Positions 13,793 to 22,181 are shown, counted from the stretch's first letter. The stretch is DNA of 35,605 nucleotides from Candidatus Omnitrophota bacterium (GCA_016934335.1 JAFGTC010000177.1:1-35605); one strand, 5' to 3'. The notes: generated from the sequence alone by a model not told the origin. Numbers and translations: made by a program.

Positions 13793-15583
13793 TTATTGAA
13801 GTTCGACGATCGCCCATAAACCAATCTGATCGATGGAGAATGAGACGGCCGAATCGCTGGATTGAACATCCACGGTTCGGCTTTCTTTGTTGGGTTCATG
13901 GATGATCGCCCGGCTGATTTGAGATTTTCCACCGTGCGACAACAGAGGTTGAGCGATTGCAACGGTTATATCACCGGGCGCGATGGAATCGGCGTCGGGC
14001 TGATAATTCTGATTGAGAACATGGCAGACAAGCGGCGCGTCGGGCTGCTCCGGTTTATAACGCAGCGAGACGCGCACATAGTCGGGTTTGTTTGTGACTA
14101 TCCATTGCTGAAACGCTTGGGGGATCGATGGAAGCCCGTCCCATTCGATGATTTGAACGCCGCTGTCTTTCAGCCAATCTGCTTGGGATTTTGCATTGGA
14201 ACTGACGAGAACGGCTTGGTATTTATTTTCGAGAGGGGCGTTTTTCGGCGCCAGGTTCGCTTCGGGCGTATAGAGCAGATCGTGGGGGATATTCGCGTCG
14301 GTTAAAGCAGTCGAGCATTGTTTCATGGCGTTAAAATCGGAGTTGGCGCAAAGCGCCGCCAGGTTGGATAAAGAGATATACTCGTCAAGAAGGTGGGCGT
14401 TTGCGCGCACAAAGCGGTAGAGAAAAGCGAAATCCTGCGGTTTGCCGCTCCACCAATGGGTGCCTAATTCCTGGGTGTAGCACCATTGACGGTGGGGCGC
14501 CATGAAGACGCTGCCGTGCGCGTAGGTTTGGGCGATCCAGGCGCGCACCAGGCCCGGTTTTTCATTGGCTTTGATCCAGGCCCAATCATGGCCGGAGGCG
14601 GTGGCGGTTTGGCGGTCGCCGAGCGCTTCGACCATTTTGTAGACGAACACGGGTTCGGCGCCGACCGTTTGGCGGCTCGCATGCTGGGGAATTTCTCCAC
14701 AGAAATAGTCGATGATCGGGGAGGGAATCACCGTGCGCGGAGAGGAGGCGCTGGAGTTGACGCTGCGAACCAGGGGCTTGCCGCGCAGGTTTTCTGCATG
14801 GCTGTAAACGGCGCTGATGCGGGTTTTCATCTGCTCATTCTGAAAATCCTGAAAATGTTTACGCAGGGGATCTTCCTTGCGATAACGCTTGAAATCATCC
14901 GGCGTAAATCCTTTATTTTTAAGGTGTTGTCCGTAATCAAATGACTGAATGGAAGAGATTCCTAAATCCAGCAATTCTTGATCTGAATATTTCTTTTGCA
15001 AATAGCCGCGAAATCCTTCCATACAGTAAGGGCAAAAGCAGCCGCCGTTAAATTCGGAGCAGTGCGAAGTGCCGGAGTAGTCGTCGATATGCAGCCCGTC
15101 GACAGGAGCGAGACAGACGCGCTCCGCTTGATCAAGAAGGTACTTTTGATATGTGGGATGATTGAAGCAAAACCAATAGGCGGGATGGCCTTTGTGTTTG
15201 TGATCCCACAGCCAGGGAACCTGGAGGGGGGCGCCCTCGAGATCGCGGCAGACGGCTTCCATAAAATCGTCGGGGGCGTAATCGATGAAGCCGGCGAAAT
15301 CGACGAGAAAATCAACGCTGCCGCAGTAGCGCATGCCGCGTTTGTGAGCCTCTTCGACGCGCTGCTTGAAACGATCGACGTCTCGGGGGGCGCGGGATCG
15401 CGGACGCCCTCCCCAGCCGACGACGGTTCCCTGGTAATCGTCGTACTGTGTCGCGGGATCGGCCGCGTACATGAAGACCACGTCGCTTGCATGGATGGAA
15501 GGGCGGTCGTCCTGCGCGGATATCGAAACGGATGCGGTTAAGAAAAGCGGAAGTAATAAAAGCATGAAATAGTTTGTCTTCAT
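13793..15583 (-). CDS. Secreted TIM-barrel glycoside hydrolase-like protein with GH42-like cysteine cluster
   Basis: 596 residues with a signal peptide cleaved near SISA. The N-terminal half reads like a (beta/alpha)8 barrel of clan GH-A type: HKRGMRYCGSVDF, FNHPTYQKYLLDQ and APVDGLHIDDYSG. C175, C182, C184 and C187 form C-x6-C-x-C-x2-C, followed by FRGYLQKKYSDQELLDLGI. This strongly recalls the zinc-binding cluster of GH42 beta-galactosidases and the helix after it. The usual GH42 catalytic Asn-Glu pair is not obvious, so this is a distant relative at best. C-terminal domain unassigned. Start supported by GAGGGC. Divergent from the ThuA gene, with direct repeats in the shared promoter region. 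Confidence 0.65.
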   Translation of the reverse strand: MKTNYFMLLLLPLFLTASVSISAQDDRPSIHASDVVFMYAADPATQYDDYQGTVVGWGGRPRSRAPRDVDRFKQRVEEAHKRGMRYCGSVDFLVDFAGFIDYAPDDFMEAVCRDLEGAPLQVPWLWDHKHKGHPAYWFCFNHPTYQKYLLDQAERVCLAPVDGLHIDDYSGTSHCSEFNGGCFCPYCMEGFRGYLQKKYSDQELLDLGISSIQSFDYGQHLKNKGFTPDDFKRYRKEDPLRKHFQDFQNEQMKTRISAVYSHAENLRGKPLVRSVNSSASSPRTVIPSPIIDYFCGEIPQHASRQTVGAEPVFVYKMVEALGDRQTATASGHDWAWIKANEKPGLVRAWIAQTYAHGSVFMAPHRQWCYTQELGTHWWSGKPQDFAFLYRFVRANAHLLDEYISLSNLAALCANSDFNAMKQCSTALTDANIPHDLLYTPEANLAPKNAPLENKYQAVLVSSNAKSQADWLKDSGVQIIEWDGLPSIPQAFQQWIVTNKPDYVRVSLRYKPEQPDAPLVCHVLNQNYQPDADSIAPGDITVAIAQPLLSHGGKSQISRAIIHEPNKESRTVDVQSSDSAVSFSIDQIGLWAIVELQ

Positions 15584-15623
15584 GAGAACGCCCTCGGGTT
15601 ATGAAATTTACTGTTTTAACATT

Positions 15624-15642
15624 ACAGGATTTTTGATCCTGT
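15624..15642. promoter_or_regulatory. Palindrome in the divergent hydrolase/ThuA promoter region
   Basis: ACAGGAT-TTTTG-ATCCTGT: perfect 7-bp arms with a 5-bp spacer. It shares the 7-5-7 geometry of the TadG-associated boxes but not their sequence. Located 41 bp upstream of the hydrolase start on the minus strand. Confidence 0.4.
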
Positions 15643-15647
15643 TCCAA

Positions 15648-15674
15648 TCCACAGTAGAGATTCCACAGTAGAGA
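15648..15674. repeat. Direct repeat of 13 bp at 14-bp period between divergent genes
   Basis: TCCACAGTAGAGA occurs at 15648-15660 and 15662-15674, identical in both copies. It lies between the divergent hydrolase (start 15583) and ThuA gene (start 15746), directly beside the palindrome at 15624-15642. It may be a tandem regulator site or a small duplication. Confidence 0.5.
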
Positions 15675-15745
15675 ATGGACTTGAAGGCGGCGCTTCGGTA
15701 AAATGAGGACGGCTGTCAATAATTTTTTCTTTGAAGGAGATTGGG

Positions 15746-16516
15746 ATGCGATCAATCCGTTTGGTTCTCGTTATTATGTTTTGCTGCGCCGCGGCTTCGT
15801 GGAGCGATTCCGTTTTAATCGTGGCGGACGAATGGCCGCAGATGGAGATTTTGGGTGATTTTTTGCATGAGAATGGGGGATTGGAGGTTGAAAAGGCGGA
15901 GCAAAATCAAATGCCGGAAAGCCTCTCATCCTATCGCGCCGTTTTTATGTTTATCCATGGCGCCATGGAGCGGGAGGCAGGCTTGCGAATGATCGAGTAC
16001 GCCGAATCAGGCGGGCGATTGATTGTCATGCATCACGGCATTTCGTCGAAGAAGCGCCTGGTTCCGGAATGGCTGGATATGTTAGGCGTGCATCTGCCCA
16101 CGAAAGAAGAAGAGCCGGAAGAGTTTTATACCTGGATTCATAACGTCGACTACTATCTGGTCAATCTCCAGCCGAAGCATTACATCACGTCGCATAAAAT
16201 CGATTGGCCGACCCAAACCGAGTACCGCTCGTCCGATTTTCCCAGCCGCAGCGTCTCGCAGCCGGCGTGGAACATCATCAATTCGGAAGTATTCATTAAC
16301 CACAATTTCAAGGACGGCCGCGAGAAGACGGTTTTGTGCGGGTTCAAATACAAGGATCCTGAATCGGGCGAATGGATCATGCAGGATCGGGGCGCGTGGT
16401 ATAAGCCCGCGGGGCGAGGATGGGTGTTTTATTTCCAGCCGGGGCACACGCCGGTTGAATTTCAGGAACGCAATTACTGCCGGATGATTATGAATTGCTT
16501 GACCTGGCAGCCCTGA
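15746..16516 (+). CDS. ThuA-like domain protein, secreted
   Basis: 256 residues from the ATG 6 nt after AAGGAG. A TTG further upstream overlaps that site and is rejected. Signal peptide about 1-20 (VLVIMFCCAAASWS). The rest is one ThuA-like, class I glutamine-amidotransferase-related fold: VLIVADEWP at the start, a GGRLIVMHHG strand and loop, and GRGWVFYFQPGHTP near the end, the usual closing motif of ThuA proteins. ThuA is linked to trehalose and other disaccharide use, and ThuA domains often accompany DUF1080 proteins, as in this window. Only 23 bp separate it from the next gene, so the two may be cotranscribed. Confidence 0.8.
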   Translation: MRSIRLVLVIMFCCAAASWSDSVLIVADEWPQMEILGDFLHENGGLEVEKAEQNQMPESLSSYRAVFMFIHGAMEREAGLRMIEYAESGGRLIVMHHGISSKKRLVPEWLDMLGVHLPTKEEEPEEFYTWIHNVDYYLVNLQPKHYITSHKIDWPTQTEYRSSDFPSRSVSQPAWNIINSEVFINHNFKDGREKTVLCGFKYKDPESGEWIMQDRGAWYKPAGRGWVFYFQPGHTPVEFQERNYCRMIMNCLTWQP

Positions 16517-16539
16517 CATAATCATGAATCGCGTACGAT

Positions 16540-17157
16540 ATGGATGGAGTTCCATTGCGAAATGTTCGCGGCGCTTACACGTTAACGGAACTGCTGATCG
16601 CGGCGGCTGTGATCGGGATTTTGGCGGCCGTTGCGATTCCCTACTATCTTCATGCGCTGATCCGGGCTCAAGCGTCGCAGGCTGTGTCGGATATTCATTC
16701 GCTGATACTCGCGCAGGAGCAATACCGGCTCGATCAGAGCGGATATCCTCCGCTGGGAGTTGTGCGGGCGGCGCGCAAAACCAGCGGAAGCGCTTCGCTG
16801 CCCTGGCTGTCGTCCCCGATTCCGTATATCAGCGCCATCCCGGTCGATCCGTTCTTGAAGCGCGCCGGACGTCCCTATTGGATGGGATATGCGCACAAGC
16901 GAGTCGCATCGGAAGCCAGTCGAATCATTGCTTATACCTTCAGTTCGACGGGACCGTCGAAGCTGCACATGTTGGTGATTTATTGGCTGCAGCCGGACGT
17001 TTTGTTCAACCAGTATCCCTTCCAGAGTTACGATTCCAGCAATGGGATGACGAGCATGGGAGAAATCGTGTTTTGGGGAGGGGACAGCCGCGACATTCAT
17101 GTTCTGATGAACGGCAGAGAGTATGACGGCCGATTTCCGCCGGACTACGGGGAATAA
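16540..17157 (+). CDS. Orphan prepilin-type protein with alanine at the cleavage site
   Basis: 205 residues from ATG 16540, or 200 from TTG 16555. The TTG has GGAG 5 nt upstream, whereas the ATG has no visible ribosome-binding site, so the start is uncertain. The N-terminus reads VRGA^YTLTE followed by a hydrophobic helix (LLIAAAVIGILAAVAIPYYL), a type IV pilin/pseudopilin signature in which the residue before the cleavage site is Ala instead of Gly. The remainder includes YISAIPVDPF and a FWGGDSRDI region like other large pseudopilin families. It sits between ThuA and a DUF5060 hydrolase, far from the gsp operon. Role unknown; possibly a specialised minor pseudopilin. Confidence 0.8.
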   Translation: MDGVPLRNVRGAYTLTELLIAAAVIGILAAVAIPYYLHALIRAQASQAVSDIHSLILAQEQYRLDQSGYPPLGVVRAARKTSGSASLPWLSSPIPYISAIPVDPFLKRAGRPYWMGYAHKRVASEASRIIAYTFSSTGPSKLHMLVIYWLQPDVLFNQYPFQSYDSSNGMTSMGEIVFWGGDSRDIHVLMNGREYDGRFPPDYGE

Positions 17158-17169
17158 GCGTTGATCATA

Positions 17170-17200
17170 TTGACTTGTCATACGGACGCTATGATACACT
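17170..17200 (+). promoter_or_regulatory. Weak candidate promoter of the DUF5060 hydrolase operon
   Basis: TTGACT (17170-17175) precedes overlapping -10-like hexamers TATGAT (17190-17195, spacer 14) and TACACT (17195-17200, spacer 19). Neither spacer is ideal. Confidence 0.25.
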
Positions 17201-17241
17201 GAAACAGAAGCATAGCGAAAAATTCTATTTGAGGAGATAAC

Positions 17242-19074
17242 ATGATCAGGGAAAAACGAACCGGGAAGATAATCTTGTTTTATGGCTCTATTCTTGGAAT
17301 ATTCTTGTTTTGGCTCGAGGCGGGCGCGGCGCAGGACGCGGTGAAAATCAGCGGCGAGCTGAAACAGTGGCACACGGTTACGCTGACGTTTACCGGGCCC
17401 GAGGCCAGTGAGACCAGCGTTCCCAACCCCTTTCGCTTTTACCGATTGAGGGCGGAGTTTTCCCATGGCGGGAAGACAATAATCGTTCCGGGGTATTTCG
17501 CGGCGGACGGGAATGCGGCGAATACCGGCGCCGAAGGCGGCCGTCAATGGCGCGTGCATTTTGTCCCCGATCAAACCGGGGCATGGACTTACAAAGCTTC
17601 TTTCGTCAAAGGGCAGGATGCTGCATTGAGCGACGATCCCCAAGCGGGAGAGCCGGATTCGTTCGATGGAGCGTCGGGAGAATTTTCGATCGCGCCCAGC
17701 GATAAAATCGCTCCCGATTTTCGCGCCAAAGGCCGGCTGAATTACGTAGGCGGGCATTATCTGCAGTTTGCGGGAAGCGGCGAATACTTTATTAAAGGCG
17801 GCGCCGACAGCCCCGAAAACTTTTTGGGATATGCCGATTTTGACAGCACTGCACAAGCCTTCAACGATCATGTCGGCCTGGTTCGAGAGGGCGAGGCGCC
17901 TATAAGCAGACTGCATCGATACGAACCGCATGTGAAGGATTGGCGGCCCGGCGATCCTACGTGGAAGGACGGCAAAGGAAAGGGCATGATCGGCGCGCTG
18001 AACTATCTGGCCGGCAAGGGGATGAACAGCGTCTATTTTCTGACCATGAACGTGGAAGGCGACGGGCGCGACGTATGGCCCTGGATCAGCATGTATGCGC
18101 GCGACCGGTTCGATTGCAGCAAACTCGATCAATGGGAGATTGTCTTTTCGCATATGGAAAAACTGGGGCTTCTCATGCATGCGATTACCCAGGAAACCGA
18201 AAACGATCAGTTGATCAACGGCGGCGAACTCGGGTTGGAGCGCAAACTTTATTACAGAGAATTAATCGCCCGCTTCGGCCATCATTTGGCGCTGGTGTGG
18301 AACTTAGGCGAGGAAAATACGAACACGACCGGGCAGATCAAGGCTTTTTCGAGTTATATTCACAGCGTCGATCCTTACGATCATCCGGTAGTGGTCCATA
18401 CGTATCCCGGCCAATACGAGAAGGTCTATACTCCGCTGCTGGGCTTTGAAGATTTTCAGGGGACTTCGCTGCAGATGGGCGACCAAACCAAGACTCATGC
18501 AGAAACAATCCGCTGGATCGATCGCTCTGAAGAAGCGCAGCATCCCTGGATGGCGTGTCTGGATGAAATCGGCCCGGCGCATACAGGCGTAAAGCCCGAT
18601 GCCGACGATCCCGAGCACCGGGACGTGCGCCATCATGCGCTATGGGGCAATTTGATGGCCGGCGGCGCAGGGGTTGAGTGGTATTTCGGATACAAATATC
18701 CGCATAACGATCTGAATTGCGAGGATTGGCGCTCTCGCGACGCCATGTGGGATTACACGCGCATTGCGCTGGAATTTTTTCAGAATCACCTGCCATTTCC
18801 TGAAATGCGGCATCATGACGAACTCACGGCGAATGATGAAGATTATTGCTTCGCCAAGCCGGGGGATGTCTATGCCGTTTATCTTTCCCGGGGAGGGAGT
18901 GCGACGATCGATCTACCGGCGGGGAATTATTCCGTGAAATGGTACGATCCCCGGCGCGGTGGAGATTTGCAGGAGGGAAGCGTTGGGAGCGTCAGCGGGC
19001 CGGGCGAACAATCGATCGGACTGCCGCCCAGTGAGAGAGAGCAGGATTGGGCGGTTTTGATTCGAAAAAAATAA
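17242..19074 (+). CDS. Secreted DUF5060-domain glycoside hydrolase
   Basis: 610 residues. Signal peptide about 1-28, then a DUF5060 beta-sandwich (about 33-140: ISGELKQWHTVTLTFTGPEA through DQTGAWTYKASF). A TIM barrel follows, with LVWNLGEEN carrying the probable catalytic glutamate and a second acidic site in CLDEIGPAHTG. The C-terminus (LPAGNYSVKWYDPRRGG) resembles the small collagen-binding-like sandwich that closes these enzymes. The architecture is close to the apiosidase/DUF4038-type hydrolases; substrate not determinable. GGAG precedes the ATG. It forms a two-gene operon with the RraA-like gene 25 bp downstream. Confidence 0.85.
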   Translation: MIREKRTGKIILFYGSILGIFLFWLEAGAAQDAVKISGELKQWHTVTLTFTGPEASETSVPNPFRFYRLRAEFSHGGKTIIVPGYFAADGNAANTGAEGGRQWRVHFVPDQTGAWTYKASFVKGQDAALSDDPQAGEPDSFDGASGEFSIAPSDKIAPDFRAKGRLNYVGGHYLQFAGSGEYFIKGGADSPENFLGYADFDSTAQAFNDHVGLVREGEAPISRLHRYEPHVKDWRPGDPTWKDGKGKGMIGALNYLAGKGMNSVYFLTMNVEGDGRDVWPWISMYARDRFDCSKLDQWEIVFSHMEKLGLLMHAITQETENDQLINGGELGLERKLYYRELIARFGHHLALVWNLGEENTNTTGQIKAFSSYIHSVDPYDHPVVVHTYPGQYEKVYTPLLGFEDFQGTSLQMGDQTKTHAETIRWIDRSEEAQHPWMACLDEIGPAHTGVKPDADDPEHRDVRHHALWGNLMAGGAGVEWYFGYKYPHNDLNCEDWRSRDAMWDYTRIALEFFQNHLPFPEMRHHDELTANDEDYCFAKPGDVYAVYLSRGGSATIDLPAGNYSVKWYDPRRGGDLQEGSVGSVSGPGEQSIGLPPSEREQDWAVLIRKK

Positions 19075-19099
19075 ATCGGTGAATAGAGGAGGATGGATT

Positions 19100-19936
19100 A
19101 TGAAGCGGATAGCGGTCTGTTTCGTTGGATTGTGTCTGATCGGAATTCAGGGATGGAGCGCCGAACCGGCTGAGAGCGAGGAGTTGCGCGCCGGCCGGAA
19201 TTTCATCCAAACCGAGGTCCATTCGGAAGAGGAAGATCGGGAAATTTTGAGCCTGTTTAAAGGTTTGCGGGTGACCGATACGTGTGACGGCATGGACAAA
19301 GCAGGCCTGCACAGCATCGGCCTGGTCGATCCGGAGATTCTGCCTTTATGGAAAGATGCGGAGCATTTCACGCATCGTGTGGTCGGCATCGCCGTGACGG
19401 CGCGTTATGTTCCGACCCAGAAGCCTCCCGCAGGGAAAATGGCGCCCGATGAATTCGACCGGTGGGAAGGGAATTTTTACAGCCAATATTCGTCCGAACC
19501 GTTCGTCCCCCTCATTCGTCCGGGAACGGTTCTGGTGATCGACGACGCCGATTATGCGGACGTCGGAACCATCGGTTCGAACAACATCATGGGCTGGTCG
19601 GTGCGCGGCTGCGTCGGCGTGCTGACTGACTCGGCCGTGAGGGATACGGATGAAATCATCACGGAAAAAATTCCCGTGTATCTGCGAAAGCCGGGGCGGG
19701 GAATCCGTCCGGGCCGCAATGAGATTGAATCGGTCAATCGTCCTATTGAATTCGGCGGCGTCCTGGTGATGCCGGGCGACGTCATTGTGGCCGACGGCGA
19801 CGGGGTTATCGTCGTTCCGCGCAAACACGCCAAACAAGTGGCCGCCTTCGCGCATGAAATTCTCGAAAAAGACAAAGCGGGCCGCCGGGCGTTGTATAAA
19901 CGGCTGGGGCTGCCCGATGACGATTCGGTTCAATAA
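19100..19936 (+). CDS. RraA-like / HMG aldolase-like protein with signal peptide
   Basis: 278 residues from the ATG 7 nt after AGGAGG; a GTG 21 bp upstream would place seven residues before the signal. The N-terminus is a clear signal peptide (hydrophobic core CFVGLCLIGI, cleavage near WSA). The body is RraA-like: VTDTCDGMDK, RGCVGVLTDSAVRD and GDVIVADGDGVIVVP are the conserved blocks of 4-hydroxy-4-methyl-2-oxoglutarate aldolase and RraA-type proteins. Those enzymes are normally cytoplasmic, so export is unusual. Second gene of the DUF5060 operon, followed by a strong terminator. It may act on a uronate-derived keto acid or have another function; the substrate is unknown. Confidence 0.82.
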   Translation: MKRIAVCFVGLCLIGIQGWSAEPAESEELRAGRNFIQTEVHSEEEDREILSLFKGLRVTDTCDGMDKAGLHSIGLVDPEILPLWKDAEHFTHRVVGIAVTARYVPTQKPPAGKMAPDEFDRWEGNFYSQYSSEPFVPLIRPGTVLVIDDADYADVGTIGSNNIMGWSVRGCVGVLTDSAVRDTDEIITEKIPVYLRKPGRGIRPGRNEIESVNRPIEFGGVLVMPGDVIVADGDGVIVVPRKHAKQVAAFAHEILEKDKAGRRALYKRLGLPDDDSVQ

Positions 19937-19963
19937 GCATGAAAAGGTCTTTTTGTTCTGCGG

Positions 19964-19993
19964 CAGCCGGGTTTTTCGAGCCCGGCTGTTTTT
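19964..19993 (+). terminator. Intrinsic terminator of the DUF5060/RraA-like operon
   Basis: CAGCCGGG (19964-19971) pairs with CCCGGCTG (19981-19988) around a 9-nt loop, followed by five T residues. Confidence 0.92.
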
Positions 19994-20000
19994 CATTGCC

Positions 20001-20029
20001 TTGACAAGCTTTAGGCGCGAAACTAGCTT
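20001..20029 (+). promoter_or_regulatory. Sigma-70-like promoter of the thiamine operon
   Basis: A perfect TTGACA (20001-20006), a 17-bp spacer and TAGCTT (20024-20029). It begins 7 bp after the preceding T-run. The predicted leader is only about 28 nt, too short for a TPP riboswitch. Confidence 0.65.
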
Positions 20030-20063
20030 CGTTCATGTAATTGAAATTGAAGGCGGATTAACG

Positions 20064-20288
20064 ATGAATATTACATTAAACGGTAAATCGCGCGAATTTT
20101 CCGATTCCATCACAGTGGCGGCGATGCTGGCGGAATTGCAGCTGCATCCTCAGCAAGTCGCCGTTGAAGTCAACCGGGAGATCGTGAAGCGGGATCAGTT
20201 TGAAATTCATCAAGTGAACGATGGAGACGAGATTGAAATACTCAGATTTGTAGGAGGGGGCGGAAAAGAGGATAACAATGATCGATGA
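20064..20288 (+). CDS. thiS: ThiS sulfur-carrier protein with C-terminal tail
   Basis: 74 residues, ubiquitin-like fold. [33 protein letters not shown] and [15 protein letters not shown] are typical ThiS. After adenylation and thiocarboxylation of the terminal glycine, ThiS donates sulfur to thiazole synthesis by ThiG. Mature ThiS must end in Gly-Gly. Here four glycines (64-67) are followed by seven further residues, KEDNNDR, before the stop. The tail must be removed, or the gene ends differently, for normal function. The tail codons overlap the start of thiG by 11 nt. First gene of the operon after the promoter at 20001. Confidence 0.9.
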   Translation: MNITLNGKSREFSDSITVAAMLAELQLHPQQVAVEVNREIVKRDQFEIHQVNDGDEIEILRFVGGGGKEDNNDR

Positions 20289-21063
20289 TAGCCAGTACAT
20301 CCAAGACGAACCCTTGAAGATCGGCAATTTGACGCTGAATTCGCGATTGATCGTCGGCACAGGGAAATACAAAGACTTCGAAGAAACCGAAAAGGCATTG
20401 GAACTTTCGGGAACCGAGATGGTGACGGTGGCGCTGCGACGGGTTGATTTTGACGCCGACGATCATCTGCTCAATCACATCGATCCGAAAAAGTACACGA
20501 TTCTGCCCAATACGGCGGGCTGCTACAATGCGGAGGACGCTGTGCGCGTCTGCCGTCTGGGACGAGAGATTTCGAATCTGAATCTGGTCAAACTCGAAGT
20601 GCTCGGCGATCCGGATACGCTGCTGCCCAATCCGGTGGAAACGCTGAAGGCATTGAAAATTCTGGTCAATGACGGCTTTACGGTGATGACCTACACCAGC
20701 GACGATCCGGTGATCGCCAAACAGTTGGAAGAGGAAGGATCGACTGCCGTGATGCCGGCCGGCGCGCCGATCGGATCGGGGCAGGGGATTCTCAATCCCA
20801 ACAATATCCGCATCATTCTCGAACGCGCCCAAACGCCGATCATTGTGGATGCGGGCGTGGGTACGGCGTCGGATGTGAGCCGCGCCTTTGAATTGGGATG
20901 CGACGCCGTACTGTTGAACACAGGCATCGCCGGCGCCAAGGATCCTCTCCGCATGGCGGTTGCGATGAAGCACGCGGCGATTGCGGGACGTCAGGCCTAT
21001 CTGGCGGGCCGCATCCAGCGGAAACTGTACGCCAACGCCAGCAGCCCTCCCCTGGATTTTTAA
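20278..21063 (+). CDS. thiG: Thiazole synthase ThiG
   Basis: 261 residues, full length. ThiG condenses 1-deoxy-xylulose 5-phosphate, dehydroglycine and ThiS-thiocarboxylate into the thiazole phosphate of thiamine, in the cytoplasm. Conserved blocks: [10 protein letters not shown] near the N-terminus, [24 protein letters not shown] with the Schiff-base lysine, [11 protein letters not shown], and [10 protein letters not shown] in the phosphate-binding region. AGAGG lies 6 nt before the ATG, inside the thiS tail, so translation of the two genes is coupled. No thiH or thiO (dehydroglycine source) or thiF is adjacent, so these must lie elsewhere. Confidence 0.97.
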   Translation: MIDDSQYIQDEPLKIGNLTLNSRLIVGTGKYKDFEETEKALELSGTEMVTVALRRVDFDADDHLLNHIDPKKYTILPNTAGCYNAEDAVRVCRLGREISNLNLVKLEVLGDPDTLLPNPVETLKALKILVNDGFTVMTYTSDDPVIAKQLEEEGSTAVMPAGAPIGSGQGILNPNNIRIILERAQTPIIVDAGVGTASDVSRAFELGCDAVLLNTGIAGAKDPLRMAVAMKHAAIAGRQAYLAGRIQRKLYANASSPPLDF

Positions 21064-21075
21064 GGACGATCCATC

Positions 21076-22146
21076 GTGACGAAACCTATCGATACGGGAT
21101 TCTTCCGCATGATCGACGCCAATGCGGATCGCGCGGCCGAAGGGCTGCGGGTCGTCGGCGATGTGGCGCGCTTCGTATTGAATGAAGACGGCCTGGCGCA
21201 TACATGGCGTTCGATCCGGGGGGATTTGTGGAGCGTGTTGGGCTCTGTTCCCGGCTTGCAGAGGCGAAGTTTGGAAAGCCGGGACAGCGCCGGGGACGTC
21301 GGGCGCGGGTTTAAAGCAAATCGCCATGTCGATCTGCTTCATTTGACGCGCACCAATATTCATCGCGCGCAGGAATCGCTGCGAGTGCTGGAAGAATCCT
21401 GCCGCAGCATCGATTTGAACGCCGTGGAGCAATTCGCGCAGCTGCGGTATCGCTGTTATGAACTCGAACCGGTGATGTTCGCCAGGTTGTCCGCCTGGGA
21501 GCATCAAAGGAAACTGGATTTCAACTTGTACGTCGTTTTGGGAAGAGAGTTCTCTCACGGCCGGGATTTTGACGATGTGGCGGAGCAGGCCATCGACGGC
21601 GGGGCGGGCTGCATTCAACTGCGCGATAAGAGCATGTCCAAGCGCGAACTGCTGGTGTGGGCGCATCGCCTGCGCGAATTGACGCTCGAACGGGGCGCGA
21701 CCTTTATTATAAACGATCATCTTGACATTGCGCTGGCCGTCGAAGCGGACGGCGTGCATCTCGGGCAGGATGATTTGCCTGTTCCGGAGGCGAGGCGCAT
21801 CGCCGGGCCCCATTTCATCATCGGCGCTTCGACTCACTCTGCGGCGGAAGCGCGCTGCGCCGTGGAGGAAGGGGCCAGTTACATCAACATCGGCCCGATA
21901 TTCGCCACGCAAACCAAAAAAGGCGCCGTTTCTCCAGTCGGGCCGGAGATGATCACCGACGTGACCTCGGCGGTCCAACATCCCTTCACTGTGATGGGCG
22001 GCATCAAGTTGGATAATGTAGATCAGGTTTTGCAGCGGGGCGCCAGGCGCATCGCCGTCGTCACCGCCGTGGTCGGCGCGCCGAATATTACGGAAGCGGC
22101 GCGCGCATTATCGATTAAAATTCAAACGTTTTTGGATGGCAGGTAA
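21076..22146 (+). CDS. thiE: ThiD2-ThiE fusion: HMP-phosphate kinase-type domain plus thiamine phosphate synthase
   Basis: 356 residues; GTG start 9 nt after AAGGA. Residues about 1-150 form a ThiD2-type domain (RMIDANADRAAEGLRV, ESRDSAGDVG, RAQESLRVLEE), known at the N-terminus of some ThiE proteins and reported as a monofunctional HMP-phosphate kinase. Residues about 160-350 are thiamine phosphate synthase: CIQLRDK, FIINDHLDIA (NDH where NDR is usual), DGVHLGQDDL, IGASTH and YINIGPIFATQTKKG. The protein would phosphorylate HMP-P and join it to thiazole phosphate. It lies 12 bp after thiG in the same operon. Confidence 0.93.
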   Translation: MTKPIDTGFFRMIDANADRAAEGLRVVGDVARFVLNEDGLAHTWRSIRGDLWSVLGSVPGLQRRSLESRDSAGDVGRGFKANRHVDLLHLTRTNIHRAQESLRVLEESCRSIDLNAVEQFAQLRYRCYELEPVMFARLSAWEHQRKLDFNLYVVLGREFSHGRDFDDVAEQAIDGGAGCIQLRDKSMSKRELLVWAHRLRELTLERGATFIINDHLDIALAVEADGVHLGQDDLPVPEARRIAGPHFIIGASTHSAAEARCAVEEGASYINIGPIFATQTKKGAVSPVGPEMITDVTSAVQHPFTVMGGIKLDNVDQVLQRGARRIAVVTAVVGAPNITEAARALSIKIQTFLDGR

Positions 22147-22181
22147 GAAAGAAGAACATCCTTATTTTTTGAGAGCCCCTC

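Noticed and set aside
16582..18180. 532-codon open frame on the minus strand opposite the orphan pilin and DUF5060 hydrolase
   Set aside because: It spans two genes and their intergenic promoter, with no motif or start signal.
20242..21981. 579-codon open frame on the minus strand opposite thiG and thiE
   Set aside because: Antisense to two certain enzymes; the translation is Arg/His/Gln-rich without any domain, typical of a shadow frame in G+C-biased DNA.
22141..22175. Possible terminator between thiE and glnE (CTTATTTTTT)
   Set aside because: The T-run is present but only a 4-bp stem can be drawn, so I do not call a terminator.
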